NCBI GenBank assembly: GCA_029207755.1
Contig: JARCOQ010000006.1
Location: forward strand, 32,618,022-32,682,021
Length of the DNA stretch: 64,000 nt
From: Chamaea fasciata
Lineage: Eukaryota; Chordata; Aves; Passeriformes; Sylviidae
Direction: 5' to 3'
Positions 12,201 to 27,200 of the stretch are shown one piece after another. Position 1 is the stretch's first letter, and each line of letters begins with the position of its first letter. The position numbers and the translations under genes were made by a program. Below the pieces are notes generated by a model. It was not told where the DNA came from, ran no database searches, and worked only from the letters and a program-made list of their open reading frames with translations.

Positions 12201-15200
12201 ACCTATTATGTTGTTATTTTAAATGTTAAAATAGGTTAATTTCTTTGCTGAAAATGTAGCCACCCTGAAATTACCAATAATTATTTTCATTAGGTCATTC
12301 AGGCTCTTATTTTACCCTGAATTCCTCTGGGTAGATAAATTTTGCCAACTTCTCCCACACTACTGACAGTAGTGAGAGAGAGTCTGAGGAAAAGAACATT
12401 GCATATATAATTTGAAGGAAAAGATCCAGTATTCATTCTCTTATACACTTGAAGTGATGGAAACAAGAGGCTCAGGACCTGCAAAAGGAATCTTGCAAGC
12501 ACATGTAACAGTGGATAATAGAAGTTTAGGAAAGGGAAACTCTCAAATACTCAGTTTCAGAAGTGCTCACTGTGACTCACGTGTTTCTGCCAGACTACAC
12601 GGCAATATATGGAAAACAGATCATTTTAGGAAATTATTAGGAAAAAGGGAGTAACAATATTACCTAATACATAAAAGCAGCTCCAGCTTAACCTGAACTC
12701 CCTCATCTGCATGCAGTTTATTGCCTTGTTCCACACCGATTAATCTCAGCTACTTAAGTCTAGGCAAAGCATGGTAACTTGCAATTAATAGCAGATAAAA
12801 TCATGCCTAAGCAGTCCAAATTTAGTTAACATGTTATTATCAACCCTCTTGAGTAATGATCTGTTGGGTCTGTGATCACCTCTTTACCCACTGTGTTTGT
12901 TCTTTCCCCTTGCTTGCCCTTTTTTTCTTTCAGTTTTCTTTCATGCTGCTCCTTTGGCACAGACTTTAATTCCCTCTCTGATCAATTTGGCATTCATAAG
13001 CCACTAAGTAGACTCTTGGAAACATTATCTCCAAGGGATGATGAAGCACTTCAAGGGATGATGATTACAGCAGCACATTATTTTCTCCTGCAGTACGTGA
13101 TGGTGAGTGCTGTCACAGCACAGGAACAGGGTGGCTAATACTGACTGCAAGAACATGGGGAATCACTTATTTTTCTATGCTTTCCTCCAGTCTCACAGCC
13201 TTTAAAGTGGCATTACGCCTTTTTATATGAAAAGATCAGCAGCAGTTCCTCTGGAGCTGAACATACAGTTTTGAATAGAATCTGGTTCTGCCCATCTTTT
13301 ATGAGAGGAGTGATTTTTTTTTGGGGGGGTGACAGATTGTTGAGCATTATGCATTTCTGAGGGGAACCTGACCTGAAGGGGTACATGCCAGTCACAGTTG
13401 TGCAGCTCCCACTTGCTGAAGCAGAAAATTATGTGTGGGATATTTATGTGTGGGATAAGCAAAGAATATAGTCTTCTATAAAGACAATACTGCCTAATGT
13501 TTTTTTACATAGTACTGAACTGGATTTTTGCATACATAACAAGAGTACCATTTTCCCTCCTCATAAATCACCCAGCAGCACCAACTGCCTAGGATCCACT
13601 GAGAACATCTTTCCTTCCAGCTGGTTTCCTAGGGAGACAACTTGACTCAACAGTCCTGCCTATCAGACCTCCCACCTCACAGATTTTGAACCTGGTAGAC
13701 AATTTCAACCACATTTTAAGTAACAGTAGAAATCTCTAAAGATAAGTTAGTTCCTTTATATTTGTAAAAAAAAAAAGGGTTCCAGTAGGGAAGAAGTAGT
13801 CAATTGGTGACTCCCGTGAGAAAGAAGAAAAGGCTGAACGCAGTCTGTGGGGAAGGACTGGATGTGACAGACAGATGGGATTACAGCAGTGGGTGGGAAT
13901 GAGTAGGAATTCAGACCTCATTAGTCCCACTGCTCAGGAAATAACTTGTTTACCTATACACGGCAAGTGTTCTATTAAAGTTTGTATTTTCTGACATTCT
14001 TCTATCATACCTTTTTTCTTGAATTATATTTATCTAAGCCATTTTCCATAATTTCAGGAACTGAATCTATCATCTGTTGCCAAAACAAGTAAATCAGAGC
14101 TGTTTTTCAGTGGACTCTGTTTTGCAAATACTTTCGTTTAATTGACTTGCAGCTATCAAAGGCACAGAAATGATAGTGAGGATAAAAGCAACAATTTCCT
14201 GCATAGGCTAGATTTGTATGAGTGTTCAGTTGTAATTTTCTTACATCTTTCCTTTAAACCTGCTCCTACCATGAATTGCTAATGATTTAGCTCTTTTCTT
14301 AAGAGCTCTGCATGAAAACATTTGAATACATTTTCTGTGTTTCTCTTGAAGAGGCAAGGACATTTCTTAGTGAATGTGAAAAACAGTGCTCTATGTAATT
14401 ATGACATTGTGGAAGTAGGGGCATGAAAAAGAGAGAGAGAGAAAGAGGGAGGCAGAAAGGATCGTTTCACTAGAAAAAGTTCCAAAATCAACACTGAGAC
14501 ATATATTACTTCTTAAAATGCAGCTGAAAGGCTTAACGAGCCAAGAGACTATTCACTGTATTAGTGATTATTATCTGAGACAGAGGAATCTATTACACCT
14601 ATATTGGAAAAATGAAAAAAAAAACCAAACCCTTTCATCTGTATTTTTTTCCACTTAAATCATGGTTTGGATGTTAAGTCTTATTTCGGTATTACAAGTT
14701 CTGAAGAAGTTGATTAGACCACAAGCTCACTGGCTTGTCCTCAATGTAGCGGAAAGCTCTTTTGCTTTATCAAAATCTGTATGTCATGCTATTTATCAAG
14801 AATAAAATAATTCAAACTGTGTATGTCTTTAGGACACAGTGGAAAAACACCTTCCGTTTTCAGTCTCTGAGGTGACCTCTAACAAGAGGCAATCCTATAA
14901 GGCCAACGCACTACAGTGTGTCCTTTTTATGGGCCAGTGCTTGAATGCTAAACACGTTCCGTAAATTAAGTGATGCAAACAAATGTAAAACTGATGTACA
15001 TACGCATCTTTCTAACTTTTCTTTTTCAGATGAAATTTTAAAAATCATCCTATAGAATAAATGATTTGGTCTGAAAATAATCACGTGTTGCAAATTTCTA
15101 GCACTTACTCAGAATTACACATTTATGAACAGGAGTGCACTGTTTTCCTTCTGGTTGCTGACCACTAGCCCAGGATAAAATTGTGTTGATTTGAAGCACA

Positions 15201-18200
15201 CCTTACCTGTGTCTCTGGGATGATAGGACTATCTTCAGGAGAAATTCTAAAGAAAGTGGATAAAGGCGATGACACAATAACAGGGTTTGGCCTTACAAAT
15301 CCACTTAGATCACAACTGGGAATGTCATTCTCTTCCTTCTTCATGACAAGGGTATCCATGACATAAAAGACATTCCAGGGAATCCATACTGTGTGATACT
15401 GTGTCAGGAACGGTGATCGCTCAAACACCAGTGTCAGAGAGGCACCACCATTCGCTACCAAGTCAAACCTAGGAAAAAACCCCAAGAGGACTAGCTAGTC
15501 AGAAAATTCCCAAAGCCATCCACAGCCTCTGTTTTACTGATTGATTCTTCATTCCCATGTACTGCTCTGAATGCAGAATGGCTCTACTGGGAACAATGGA
15601 GAAATCAATTAAATTACATTACATTATACTGCACAGAGAGAACAGAGAATTTGGGATGCTGCGTTAAAATTCAGCAAGCCCTTCTACTTTTAAAGTATAT
15701 CATAATCATCATATTTAACATTTTAAGAATGTACAAAGTACAACTTTAGTCAATCAGTTTACTAATATTTTTTTTCCGTTATTTCATTCTCTCAGTTTTA
15801 AAATCAGCTCTTCAGTAACACCTTTACTGTCTTTATGTGTTATAAGTGTTTCAAAAGGAACTTACATTCCATCCTGGCGAGTGATTGTATATCCATAGTC
15901 AGGATAGTGCAGGAAGGAAACATTGACTCCAATGAGTGGTGTTCCATCAGCAGTTAATACTTGGCCTCTTATGACAGACGCAAGACTATGAAAAAGATGC
16001 AGGATCAAATTACAAGTTTGGGGTTTTTTGTTCTTTTTCGCATGAATAAAAGCTAGTGAGTGAACACACACATCCACCCTCACCCACCCACCCACCCCTC
16101 TCCACATGCTATCAACTATCATTTAAAAAACATTCCTCAGACTCTAACCCTTTCACAAGTTCACATAATTTACACTGTAAAAACAAATGCCTTAGAATCT
16201 GCAAATAATAATTTTGTTTCAGTATTGTTGATTTTACTTGGGTTTATTTTGTCTGTACTGAGTTACTAAGACCAGAAATTAACTGAAGAATTTCAAGAAC
16301 TTATAAACTTTATATGTTCTCACTCTAAGTCATATTTCTGGCAGACTCTTAAAGAAAAATGTACTTTTCAATTAGTATCAAAGTAATCTGTAAAACTGCA
16401 GGGACTGTGAAGTACAAAATTTAAAAAAGCAATAAGGAACATTGGTGCAACAATTTTAATCAACTGCTGTGCCCAAACACATTAATGCTGTTAAATTACT
16501 GCAAACGCAGTAGTTCTAGTGTAAATCATCCTCTTTCACTCAGTGAGATCCCAGACACCTGCTTCCTGTTACTGGCTTATTTTCAGGTCATTACTGCTTC
16601 ATAGAGCACCAGTCAAATACTTTATGCAATTATACTGTCGTGCACTTAACAGTTCTATTACATTAATTCATAATTTATATTATTTAGTGAGCTCAGTTTA
16701 AAAAGTGCAGCTTTGCTTTTCCTTCTGAAGTGTTTTCATTGCTTTGATATATTTCCAACTGTGCTAGCCCAAATCAACTGGTTAAATAAAGATTTATTTA
16801 ATCATTAATGAAGTGCCCTGTTAGAATACAGATACTAAGCATGGCAAGTACCTTTCGGAACCTAGTGGCACTGGTAAATTGAATTTTGCAAGAAATGAGA
16901 CAAAACAAGCAATTTGATATATTAAGAGAAAAGGTCTTTGCTCACAACCCACACCAGAGATTCTCGCAGTCATGGCGGACCTTCTCCTCACAGGAATATC
17001 ACTCTCCAGTTTCTTTTGTGTTCATGAGTACAGGATGAGTCAGGCTCACCTCTTGTTAAAAGGGCTTTCCCCAGGTATGACATGGGTGCTGTCTGCTCCG
17101 ATGAGGAAACTGATCCGGTCATAGAACGCTTTGGCAGCTTGCTGAGATGGTGACTGTTGGCTTTGGCTGATGATATCTTGGGGATCAGGCAGTCCACGAC
17201 AATAAGGCTGGTTTTGGCAAGAACTCTGCAAACAGCAGTCAGGATCCATACAGTCAACTAGCCCATCTGTTGGCAGAAAGTCACACAAATGAACAAACTC
17301 TTCCTCCTGCCCCTGTGCATTGGAATGAGCCAGCCAGCAGGGAGATGAAAAAAATTATGTAGTATGAAAGAATACTCATAATTAAGATTTTAATGAATTC
17401 ACTTTCAATTAAAGAAAGAGACCTTGTTTCCACTGAGTTCTTAAACTCCCACGGAAATCCATGCAAGCTGAATACACTCACTATCGTGTAAAAATGAACC
17501 TATTTATTCAATATTTTTCTAAAAACATGTTGAACAAACCAGAAAATCAAGGCACTCAGGCTCTGCACACACTGTTAACTTATAAATATTAAACATTTTA
17601 GGTGGGCCTAATTAGCTTTTTTGTGAGGTTATTTGACTTGCTAGAGAAAAGAAACAACTAACTCCCAGTCTGCTGTTTTCCTCAAGTTTTTTTAGCAGTA
17701 TCTGTGCTCCAAGTAGCTTTAAATATTTTACAACATGTATCAAGGTGGATTCCTTTGTACCTTGGCAAAAAGATTTTGTTGCTAGTGGCAAGGCAATTTC
17801 CACAAAATTTTTACATGAAAATGTATGGGAGAACAAAACCTGTATTTTACATTTAGATTTTATTCTGAATAAACTGATGGGAAATGCTGGCCAGTACAAA
17901 CAAGATTTAAACACATAGGTGCTTTATGCTTATGTGCTGAAATATTCCCATATGTGGAACATTAGATCTGTCACATCACTGGAAATCTAATTTGATGAAA
18001 GATTAAAATCAGGATCAGATTGATAACGACTAATTTGCTGTAAGTAAAGTCATAAGGAAAATGAGCCTGGAAATGTCAGCTACAGAAGATTTCTAGATGA
18101 ATGTAATCTGGTATCACAGAGCTGATAATTGTTTCCCCAAAAGAACAGCAAGACTGAAATAGCTCAAACATTTTATTATTCCATTTAGATTAGAGAGGGA

Positions 18201-21200
18201 GCTTGCTTGATGCACTGAACTGAAAAATATACCAATGCAGCACTCGGAGGAAACCCATGACTGCTTGTCTCACAAAAGAATCTGCCTTTGGAGCAAAACT
18301 ACTTTCTGAAGGGAAAAATATAATCCATTTTTGTTCAATCATATGTTGAAAGAATGTAAGTAAACAGAGATCTTCTAAAGGTATTCTTCTAAGTATTGCT
18401 GTGCTATGTGGATCAGTTAGAGGACTGGCAAAATAGCTAAGGAGGGGGATTTCTGTTCTTTCACACATCTAAAATTCTTATTTAACTTGCCTGACTTTGA
18501 AATCAGTTCAGGGAAAATAAAAGGGCTGAAAAAAGCATCATTAAGTATATTAAAGTTTAAACTTTTTTAAGAGACAAGAAAGAACATTGAGTTTTCCTGG
18601 GATGAGGATGTGCCAGAGGGTCACAATGCCATTCAGCTAGACACGGACAGGCTGGAAAAATGGGCTGACAGAAACCACATGAAGATTCCACAATGAGAAG
18701 TGCCAAGTCCTGCACCAGGGGAGAAACAACCTCCTGCACTGCAACATAGCTTTGTGGAGAAGGCCTTGGGAGTCCTGATGGACACAAAATTAACATGAGC
18801 CAGCTACATGCCCTTGCAGCAAAGAAGGTGCCAGCACCATCCTGAGTGGAGCACACAGCTCTGTGTGCAGGCTGAGCTTTCTGGTACAAGAGACATGGAC
18901 ATACTAGAGAGAAAACAGTGAAGGGCCATGAAGACTGTTAAGGGCTTGACACATCTCTCCTACATGGAAAGGCTGAGAGAGTGGACACTGCAGATCCTGG
19001 AGAAGACAAAGCTCAGGGGGGATTTTATCAACGTGTACAGATACCTGATGGGAGGGTGTAAAAATGTCACCTTCCAGTGGTGCCCAGAAAGAGGAAAGAG
19101 GCAATGGGCACAGACTGAAACACAGGAAATTTGGTCTAAACAGCAGAAAAATGGTTTTTACTGTGAAAGTGGCTAGATAGTGCAATACCTTGCTCAGGGA
19201 AATTGTGAAGTTTTCATCCTTGGAGACATTCAAAACCCAACTGTGTACATACCCGAGCAACCTGTTCTAGCTAATCCGGTTTTGAGCAGGGGGTGGGACT
19301 GGATGGTTTCCAGAGGCCTTCCCAACCTGAAATAGGCTGTGACACTTGTGATTTTCTCGTCTCATTCTTGTAAAATATGAAACCCTTTCCTAGCTGAAGT
19401 ACTGACCTCCCTTGTTGGTTTTAACTCCAGAAGCCTGGATCAGTGTAAAATCTGGGGATACTGATGGTTAAAAGAATATTTCTGGGGTTTTATTTATCTG
19501 AGCGGTCCCCCATGCAATATCTGGTGCAGTTGCCAAAGAAATGCTCAAATTTCTCCATTCATCTTTGTTAGTTTATAAAAAGCAAATGTACATCTGGAGT
19601 ATAGTCTGCAGGTCATAAAACTGCACGAGATTGACACCTTCTGAACTGATCAGCTGGAAATGCATTTTTACAAGCCTCTCCACTAACATCAATCAGAGAA
19701 AGAATCTCATTTTCCCCAGCCAAGATACAGGGATACGCTGTTTGTTATTTTCCTGTGGAGTTTATCAGTAACTTGCCCAGGCGAGTGACGGATGGTTATG
19801 AATCTGGCTCCTTATAACTTGAGAAAACATTTTTCATTCTTTCTCTGTACTTATGTGGCTAGAGCTATCTAGTACCACTAAGTCAAGTACTCTTTTGCAC
19901 TGTGGGAAGCAGAGTAAAATTTCCTTTCTGAAATGGCTCCGCAAAATTATTGATGAATTTTGTTCAGCCTGAAAAATATGAGACTAGGCTCAACAGTGCC
20001 TTGTCAGTTATATCACTCAAATATGACAGTGAAATTATGAAGAAAACAGAAACTCCTACAAGCAGCTGGACAGTCATTATCAGTCTCAGAAGGCTATTTA
20101 TATTTTTTTGTTCTACATGCAAGTGGTTCTATATACAAAAGATGTCATGACTACTTTATTGTTTTCTTCCTCAAAAGCTAAAGTCTAGCTATAAAAATCT
20201 TGACTAATGTTGCTTTTCCCTTTGTTGTAAAATGCACTGAATTGTAGTGGAGCATGGACTGCTGAAGGAATAGCTCATTTGGAGAGATTCATAAAACCAT
20301 TAAAACTCTGCTCTCGTAAGACCCCACCTGGAGTTCTGCCTCCAGCTCTGAGGCCCCCAGTGTAAGAACGACATGGACCTGTTAAAGTGAGTCCAGAGGA
20401 GGCCAGGAAAATGACTGGGGTCTGGAGCACCTTTCCTATGATGACAGGCTGAGCGACTTGGGGTTGTTCAGCCTGAAGAAGAGAAAGCACCAAGGAGACC
20501 TTGTAGCATCCTCCAAGTACCAGAAGAGGGCCTGCAACACCTGGAGAGGGACTTTTGACAAGTGCAGATGGTGATGGGACAAAGATGAATGGCTTTGAAC
20601 TGAAAGAGGGCAGGTTTAGACTAGATTTAAGGAAGAAATTATTTACTGTGAAGGAGGTGAGGCACTGGAACAGGTTGCCCAGAGAAGTTGTGAATTCACC
20701 ATTCCTGGGAATATTTAACATCAGGTTGGATGGTGTTTTGAGCAACCTGGTATAGTGGAAAGTGTTTCTGCTCATGGCAGGGGGATTGCAACTAGATGAT
20801 CTTTAAGGTCACTTTCAACCCAACCCAAGCTTTCTCTTCTCCAGGCACTCTTTCTGTGATTAAATGAGAGGAGTCATGACAGAGGACCTCCACAATGCAT
20901 GCCTGAAAAATAAGATGTAGCAGTGGGACTGTTTGCTTTTGAATGGAATAAAATTGCTGGAAAGAAGAAAAATAGAGGGACACAGTAAGTCCTGGGCAAA
21001 AGACCTGCCAGTGTCAAGGGGAGATGGTAGCCAAGGACCTACATAAATCCCATTCCTGGTAAATAGGTTGATCATATACTTAGCGAACAAAAATCTCCAT
21101 AGAGAGAAATTCAGTGCATACATAGGAAGAATATAGTTTTGGAACTATGATGCTGGCCATTCCACCAAGACAGTTTTGGTGACTGGGAAACTAAGGCAAA

Positions 21201-24200
21201 AGACAGGAACGGAAAGATGTGTAAACACATCCCAATTATCCTTACACAGCTCAATTTTGCAACAGGCTATAATGAATGGACTCAATCACAGACATCAAAA
21301 TGACTGCTTGTAGGAACAGTTGGTCAGAAAAGCCAGAAAAGCACAAACAGCCCTTGATTTATTCCTAAACAGTGTGCAAGGATCTTGCTCAATGTTACTA
21401 TTGCAGTATCTCTACAAGTATACCTAGAGTATACTGAAATTCAGCTTTACTGTTGAGTGAAGAAGCCTAACATGAAATGTGGGGCTCCAAATGAGTTCTC
21501 ACTCCAGTAAAAAAACCTGGAGCCACTGTGGATAAGTCCCATGATATATGAACCCAGCACTGACCAGCTACCATAGATGCAGTCAAAAAGCTGAATAATG
21601 GGAAGTGTCAGAGCACAAGCCAGAGAATGAGTGAGCATGCCACTGTATCACTCCTAGTTCAAGTGGATACTTCCTGAGATTTCCTTAGCTTGCGTTATCT
21701 TTGCATTTAGGAACTCTTCTGATATTCAAAACATTCTGTGGCTGTAATTCCTCACTTTAATTAGCAGCCTGCTAGCATACAAAAGAAAATGTAAGTTCAT
21801 CTACCCTATTATAATGTTTTGCTAAGCAACAGCTATTAGCCACTATCAGAGAGGAGGTTTAGGCAATCTTTAGGCTGAATTTTTACTATTCTGTGATGTT
21901 TGCCAGGAACATGCTGTCCTAGACTACGCAAGCAATTAAAAAATACAGTAGTGCAAAGTATGTTTTGCTTTATTACAGTATTTATTTTCATTTTAGCAAA
22001 GAAAGAATATTAATGATCCCTTAAATCTTGCTCGTGGATACCTCTAACTACTCTAAATAATTGGATAGGAGCAAATAAAAAGCAAACTTAGCTACAGAAT
22101 CTGTTCAATAAGAACCCATCTAAACTAAAGAGTAAATAGCGACTCTTCCTGTTTCTTATTCTTCCTACAGTGATAACAAAGCATGGCCCCCTTTTTTCAA
22201 GTATAATAGTGACACCTCTTTTCCCCAAGAAGTTAGGCTAATTCCACCCACAGACAGCTCTGACTACCCTTTCCTCACAATTTCATTAGGAGTTTTTATT
22301 CAGACTAAGATCTGCTTGACACACGCACTTTCCTTGTGGGCTGCTAAAATGTAAAAAAAAAATCCAGTCAAACACGGGAAAATAAAGAGTGAGCCTTAAC
22401 AAGAATGGAAACGATTACCAAGACTCTGAAAAATCTGTTTTAAAAGGAAGATAATAATAATCATCCCATCATATGTCAATAGTATCTAGAAGGGAAAATA
22501 CTCAGGTATGTCTTGATGCCATTAGGATTTCCTATGGAGAATATTCCCATTGGGATCCTTAGGATGCTTATGTTCACAGAATTTGAATAATCAGTCCCAG
22601 AAAGAGCTAAGAATCAAAGGAACAGCAGACACTTGTATTCATGAACTGTGCTCATATTAATATATGAAATATATTCTACCCAGTCTAGGATAAAGCATAA
22701 ACACCAACCACAGCCTATCAAACAGACAACAACTGAGATAACTTTAATTATATAACCACTGAGTGAGATGTAGATCACACTACCCGCAGTCATAATATAA
22801 ATTCAGCACAAGTGCTCAGATAACCTAATCTCCCACGATAAACAAATACAGCAGAAGAATACTTGTGCCATTCCCTGTGGTTGTCTGAAATTTTAATGGC
22901 TTGCTTGGAGATTAGTGGATTGATTGCAAGAAAGGGAAGTAATACTTCTTCTCTTTCCAGGCAGTTTACAAAGCAGACTTTCTTTACCTAGTTTTGTTAG
23001 GTATACTTTCATTTTTCATTTGATTTGTTAAATTTTAACCCTTCTCCCCAGTCACAGTCAAAGAGTGAAATGAATATGCACTGTACTGAAGCATACAAAT
23101 TAAAATAAGAGAAATGCCACTGAAAAATAGCATTATACAGGCCAATCACAGTAAAACAAGTGCTTGGCCAACCCCTTCCTCATGCATATCTGCATAATGA
23201 TGTCCATAAAGGCAATATGAAAAAAAGGAAATGAGGAAGAGAAAAAGGCAACAAAATTTCAGCATTAGCTATTTTCCCCCCAAATCATTCTTTCTTCTAT
23301 AAGTCATCCTGTTAGATTGTTCTGCTCTAATTCCTTGTTCCTTTTCCCCACAAAATGCTATTATTGTTTTCAGTCTGAAGGAGCAACTTCTTTTCTCTTG
23401 TTCCATTTACATGCATTCCTATTCACCTTGTTCTTCATCCTCCTACCAGTAGATTACCTGCTCCTGACTCTTGCTGTCATATGTCACATCCTTATATGAT
23501 CTTCAACATTTACTGAATCTGTTTTAGTCTACTATTGGGCTTTTAATATATTTTCCTTCCCCTAACCCCAGATAATCTACTTTTTTCTCCAAGTTGTTTA
23601 TGCTTCCATCTAGTTTCTCCTCCTCCTTGCTTTGTCTCTCTTCATGTTTGCAGGTTTCTCTTTTATCCTTATCGTGCAATTCCTTGGCCCACCTGAACTT
23701 AATTCCCCAAACAAGCACATCCCTGCTGGAATCGGGGTCAGACTGTTTAGGCCCCTAAGTATGGAAAACTGCCTCAAAATATATAATATCTAATGGAGAA
23801 GAATGACAAGCCAAATGATGTGTACAGTTATAAACAGGAGGGCAGTTTTAACAGTGTTATTTTTTTTCCTCAGGAAGTAAATGCTGCTGTTATTTATAGT
23901 TTGTGATGTCTAAGATCCCAGCTGCAGTAGGGATATGAGAGCAAAGAGTCAACCAGCAATTGCAGAAGCATACACATTCTAAAACAGAAAGACAAAGTCC
24001 CAGATGACTTTATCATCATCCAGAGGCCCTAATGGAATTTATATCTCTTCTCTGAATCTGAAGGTGTTAAGCAAAAAGAATTGATGAGAGAAGGGGAAGA
24101 AAGACAGACAATAAAAGCATTATGTTGATCTTATATTGGACTGCATTCACATTTAATCTTGTTTTTGTGGGGTTTTTTAATGTGATTCTGGAATCATGCT

Positions 24201-27200
24201 AAGTCACAGCCCCTCTGGCTTCCCTAGACTACAACAATAATCATAGGTTGATTCCATACGTTAGCAGTCCTCCCTGCATCTTGCTGCAGATTGCTACCTG
24301 TCACCTGAATGACAGACTGTAGAAAGGTAAGCCAAAAAAGACTTCTGGGAGCGGGAGCATCCTGTCAATTATGTGAGCATTCACAGGCTATGGAGAGTTA
24401 AGATCTCTGTAGGCTGGGCAACCAATTTTTTCCAGCAACTGCATCGTAGTTCAAAATGTGAACTCCCAGTTCAGCCTATTCTCTTGGGAGAATTTCCTTG
24501 TGAGGTCACTGAAATTTTGAACTACTTCCTTTCTTTCCCCTCTGCAACAGTTCACTGAGTTGAAACGACGTTTTTTTCCAGCATAAAAGAACACTGCAGG
24601 GAAACTAAGGTGACACCTATCTTTTTCGAAGTACCCATCTCACCTGTCACAAGCAGCTTGTAAGGCTTTGCTGATATGCCATAAGGAAGCACTGAAGACC
24701 ATGGCATATTCTTACAGATGTAAGAGCCAGTCAAATGCGTGGATGGTTCTCATGGCAGTATTTAAACACCTGACTGAAAAACCTCCATTCCTCAACATGT
24801 TCTCCCCAGAGTTAAAGATCCAGTTGGTGTTTCTTACCTCCTTCATTGTCCTTACTGTCAGTGCACAGAGTTTCCATGGCTACGTCACAACCTGCTCCCC
24901 TCCATCCTGGCTGGCAGACACAGTGCCAGCCATTTTGGTCCAGCGTGCATCTCCCATTGCTGTTGCACAAACCAGGGCAGCCCTCTGTTGAAACAGACAA
25001 AGAAAAAGCACGAGTGATTTAAATATTGTAATAATACAAAAAAGAAAAAAAAAATACAAACAAGGGACACTTATTGGGAACAGGCCTTAAGAACAGCACA
25101 AATACTGTAATTGCACATGGAGTGGAACAGCAACATTACCTGGGGAACATAATTCTTAACAAAGTGGCATCTTTGATTGGCCTGACACTTGAGACACCAC
25201 TTACCTGTACAGGCAGGAAATAAATGCACCAATCCTCTAAATACCTGCAGGCCAGACAAAATTAAGTTTGGTTTTTTTCAATTTTTTTTTTCAAAGTAAC
25301 AAGAGATGAGTGCATAGTGCAAACACAGCTGTGTAAAATGATACATTTTTCTGTGCTCATTGAACAGATCATTATTTGCTCTATGCAGTATTGATTAATT
25401 ACTGGCACAAATGATTAAGCTCCCTGTTACTATGAACAAATCCCTCCAAATTCTTAAGTGGGAAAATGGGTACGATTTTAGGCAAGTAATAAAGGAGACG
25501 GTTAACTTTATCTGGTCTCAGAGTTGCCGTGTATTCATGTGAAATTACAGTGCTTTAAATAATTGCACAAAGTATAGGCCAGTTTTAATGACTATACTTT
25601 ATGCCAAAAATACATTCCTTTTCACAGAATAAGCAAAGCCCAGGAATAGTGAAGCAGCTTAGCATCTATTCTAACAAACATTAGGATTCAGGCTGCATAC
25701 GGATGGGACAGGACCAACAGGATTTCCAACTCAATGTAATAGCTGTGCGTATTTGATTACTTAGGACGGACAAAATGAAATACCATAAGGACCACAATAA
25801 ACATTGATAGACTGAACAAAAACACGGTAGTGACGTGCTTCAAGACAGATAGCAGAGAGTGATTTTTTGTGACAATCTCCCTAAGGCTTTTGTGCTGTTA
25901 CCTTTATATCCTATCTTGTCTGCTTTTATGGCCAAGGAGGGAAAATTTGGGAAACAATTAACATAATTTAATATATCCGAAATCGATAATTGTTTTCAGT
26001 CTAACATTGCATTAAAAAAAACAGTATCTGTCACTTCCTGGTATATGAAATCTGGCATGCAGCCAACATGATCTGTATGAAGATGACAATGCTATAAATA
26101 TGTAGATTTTGGTGCTCCTTATCTATGACTATGATAAGACACTGACAGAAGCAAGTACAGATATGGCACTAACTATCTTATGAGAAGGTGGCTACAAATC
26201 AGATATTTCCGGACACAACAATTTTCTGTAAACTTTCATCCAAAACCCCTAAGTAACTGGGTAAACAACCCTTCACTTTTTAGAACACCTATTTTTGTCA
26301 AGTAACCTACTGATCCATTTTGGCTAAGCTTAGAGTGGTTTTTCAGAAGTAAGTTGCTTTTTTCTTCTAAAGAATTTTGCATTTATTGACTCCTTTCAAC
26401 CTTGTAGCTCCAAATTACAAACATATTGAAAAAAGTTATAAAGGATGCTTAACTCTCGACAAATCATTCTTAGAAGGCAGAGAATCAGGAAAACCTCTTG
26501 TGAGGAAGGATGGGGATGCTACAGTTATGGATGTTGTGCCATCATGCCAGGCTGAAATTAGACTTGCTACTTTAGGTCTTTCAGACTGCAGCTGCTAATA
26601 GTGTTTGTTAACGTACTGAGATCTATTTTTCTCTTAATATTTCTTCTATTTGATTTACGGAAGACTTACATATATAACTGCAATACTGACAAAGCAATTT
26701 AGGAGTCAACTGGGTACACTCAAGACTTGTTGTGTGAAAGCCTGGATATTGCCATCAATATTGCCATATTCCAATGAAAAAACACACGGAATAGAGGAAG
26801 ATACTCAGGGAAAGAGGGGTAGGAATATTTTAAACATTTTTCTAAATCAATTTTCCACCATAACTGAAGATACAAGAATCTTTGCTGTTTCATGTTAGGC
26901 TTTTGCATCCTTGAACCTCTTATTTGAAAATGTTGCATAGACTATAAAAGATTTCTCTAAACTCATACAAGATACAAGTCATAATTTCCTATAGATTTTC
27001 TACATTTAGATAATCAAAAGCTTATAAACCTTGGGAATTCTATTGATGTGTCAGTATACAAACACACACATCTCTAAAATTAATCTGTTCTTTAGAACTA
27101 ATTACACTCGTTCTGCGACAAGAGTATCACTTTGCTTTGTTTCCTTAATATTTAGGGTTTTGCAGGTAGAGATCCAATGACAAAACTAACAAATAAAAAG

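Larger units (their letters stand above)
8594..15206 (-). other. TENM3 intron, 6.6 kb
   Basis: No transposon or gene is recognised. Small features are a 12-bp inverted repeat at 12075-12115, a 15-bp tandem duplication at 13429-13457 and a GA-rich patch near 14428-14460. Confidence 0.75.
17267..24837 (-). other. TENM3 intron, 7.6 kb
   Basis: It contains two CR1 copies in tandem orientation at about 18605-19360 and 20285-20835, separated by 0.9 kb. The remainder is AT-rich without recognised genes. Confidence 0.78.

Noticed and set aside
18557..20775. Open frames of 66 to 166 codons on both strands
   Set aside because: They coincide with two CR1 copies and translate CR1 relics or their complements.
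23524..23718. Lys/Glu-rich minus-strand frame resembling a coiled coil
   Set aside because: Short, no family similarity, and it sits in a T-rich/CTT-rich plus-strand stretch that gives Lys and Glu codons by composition.
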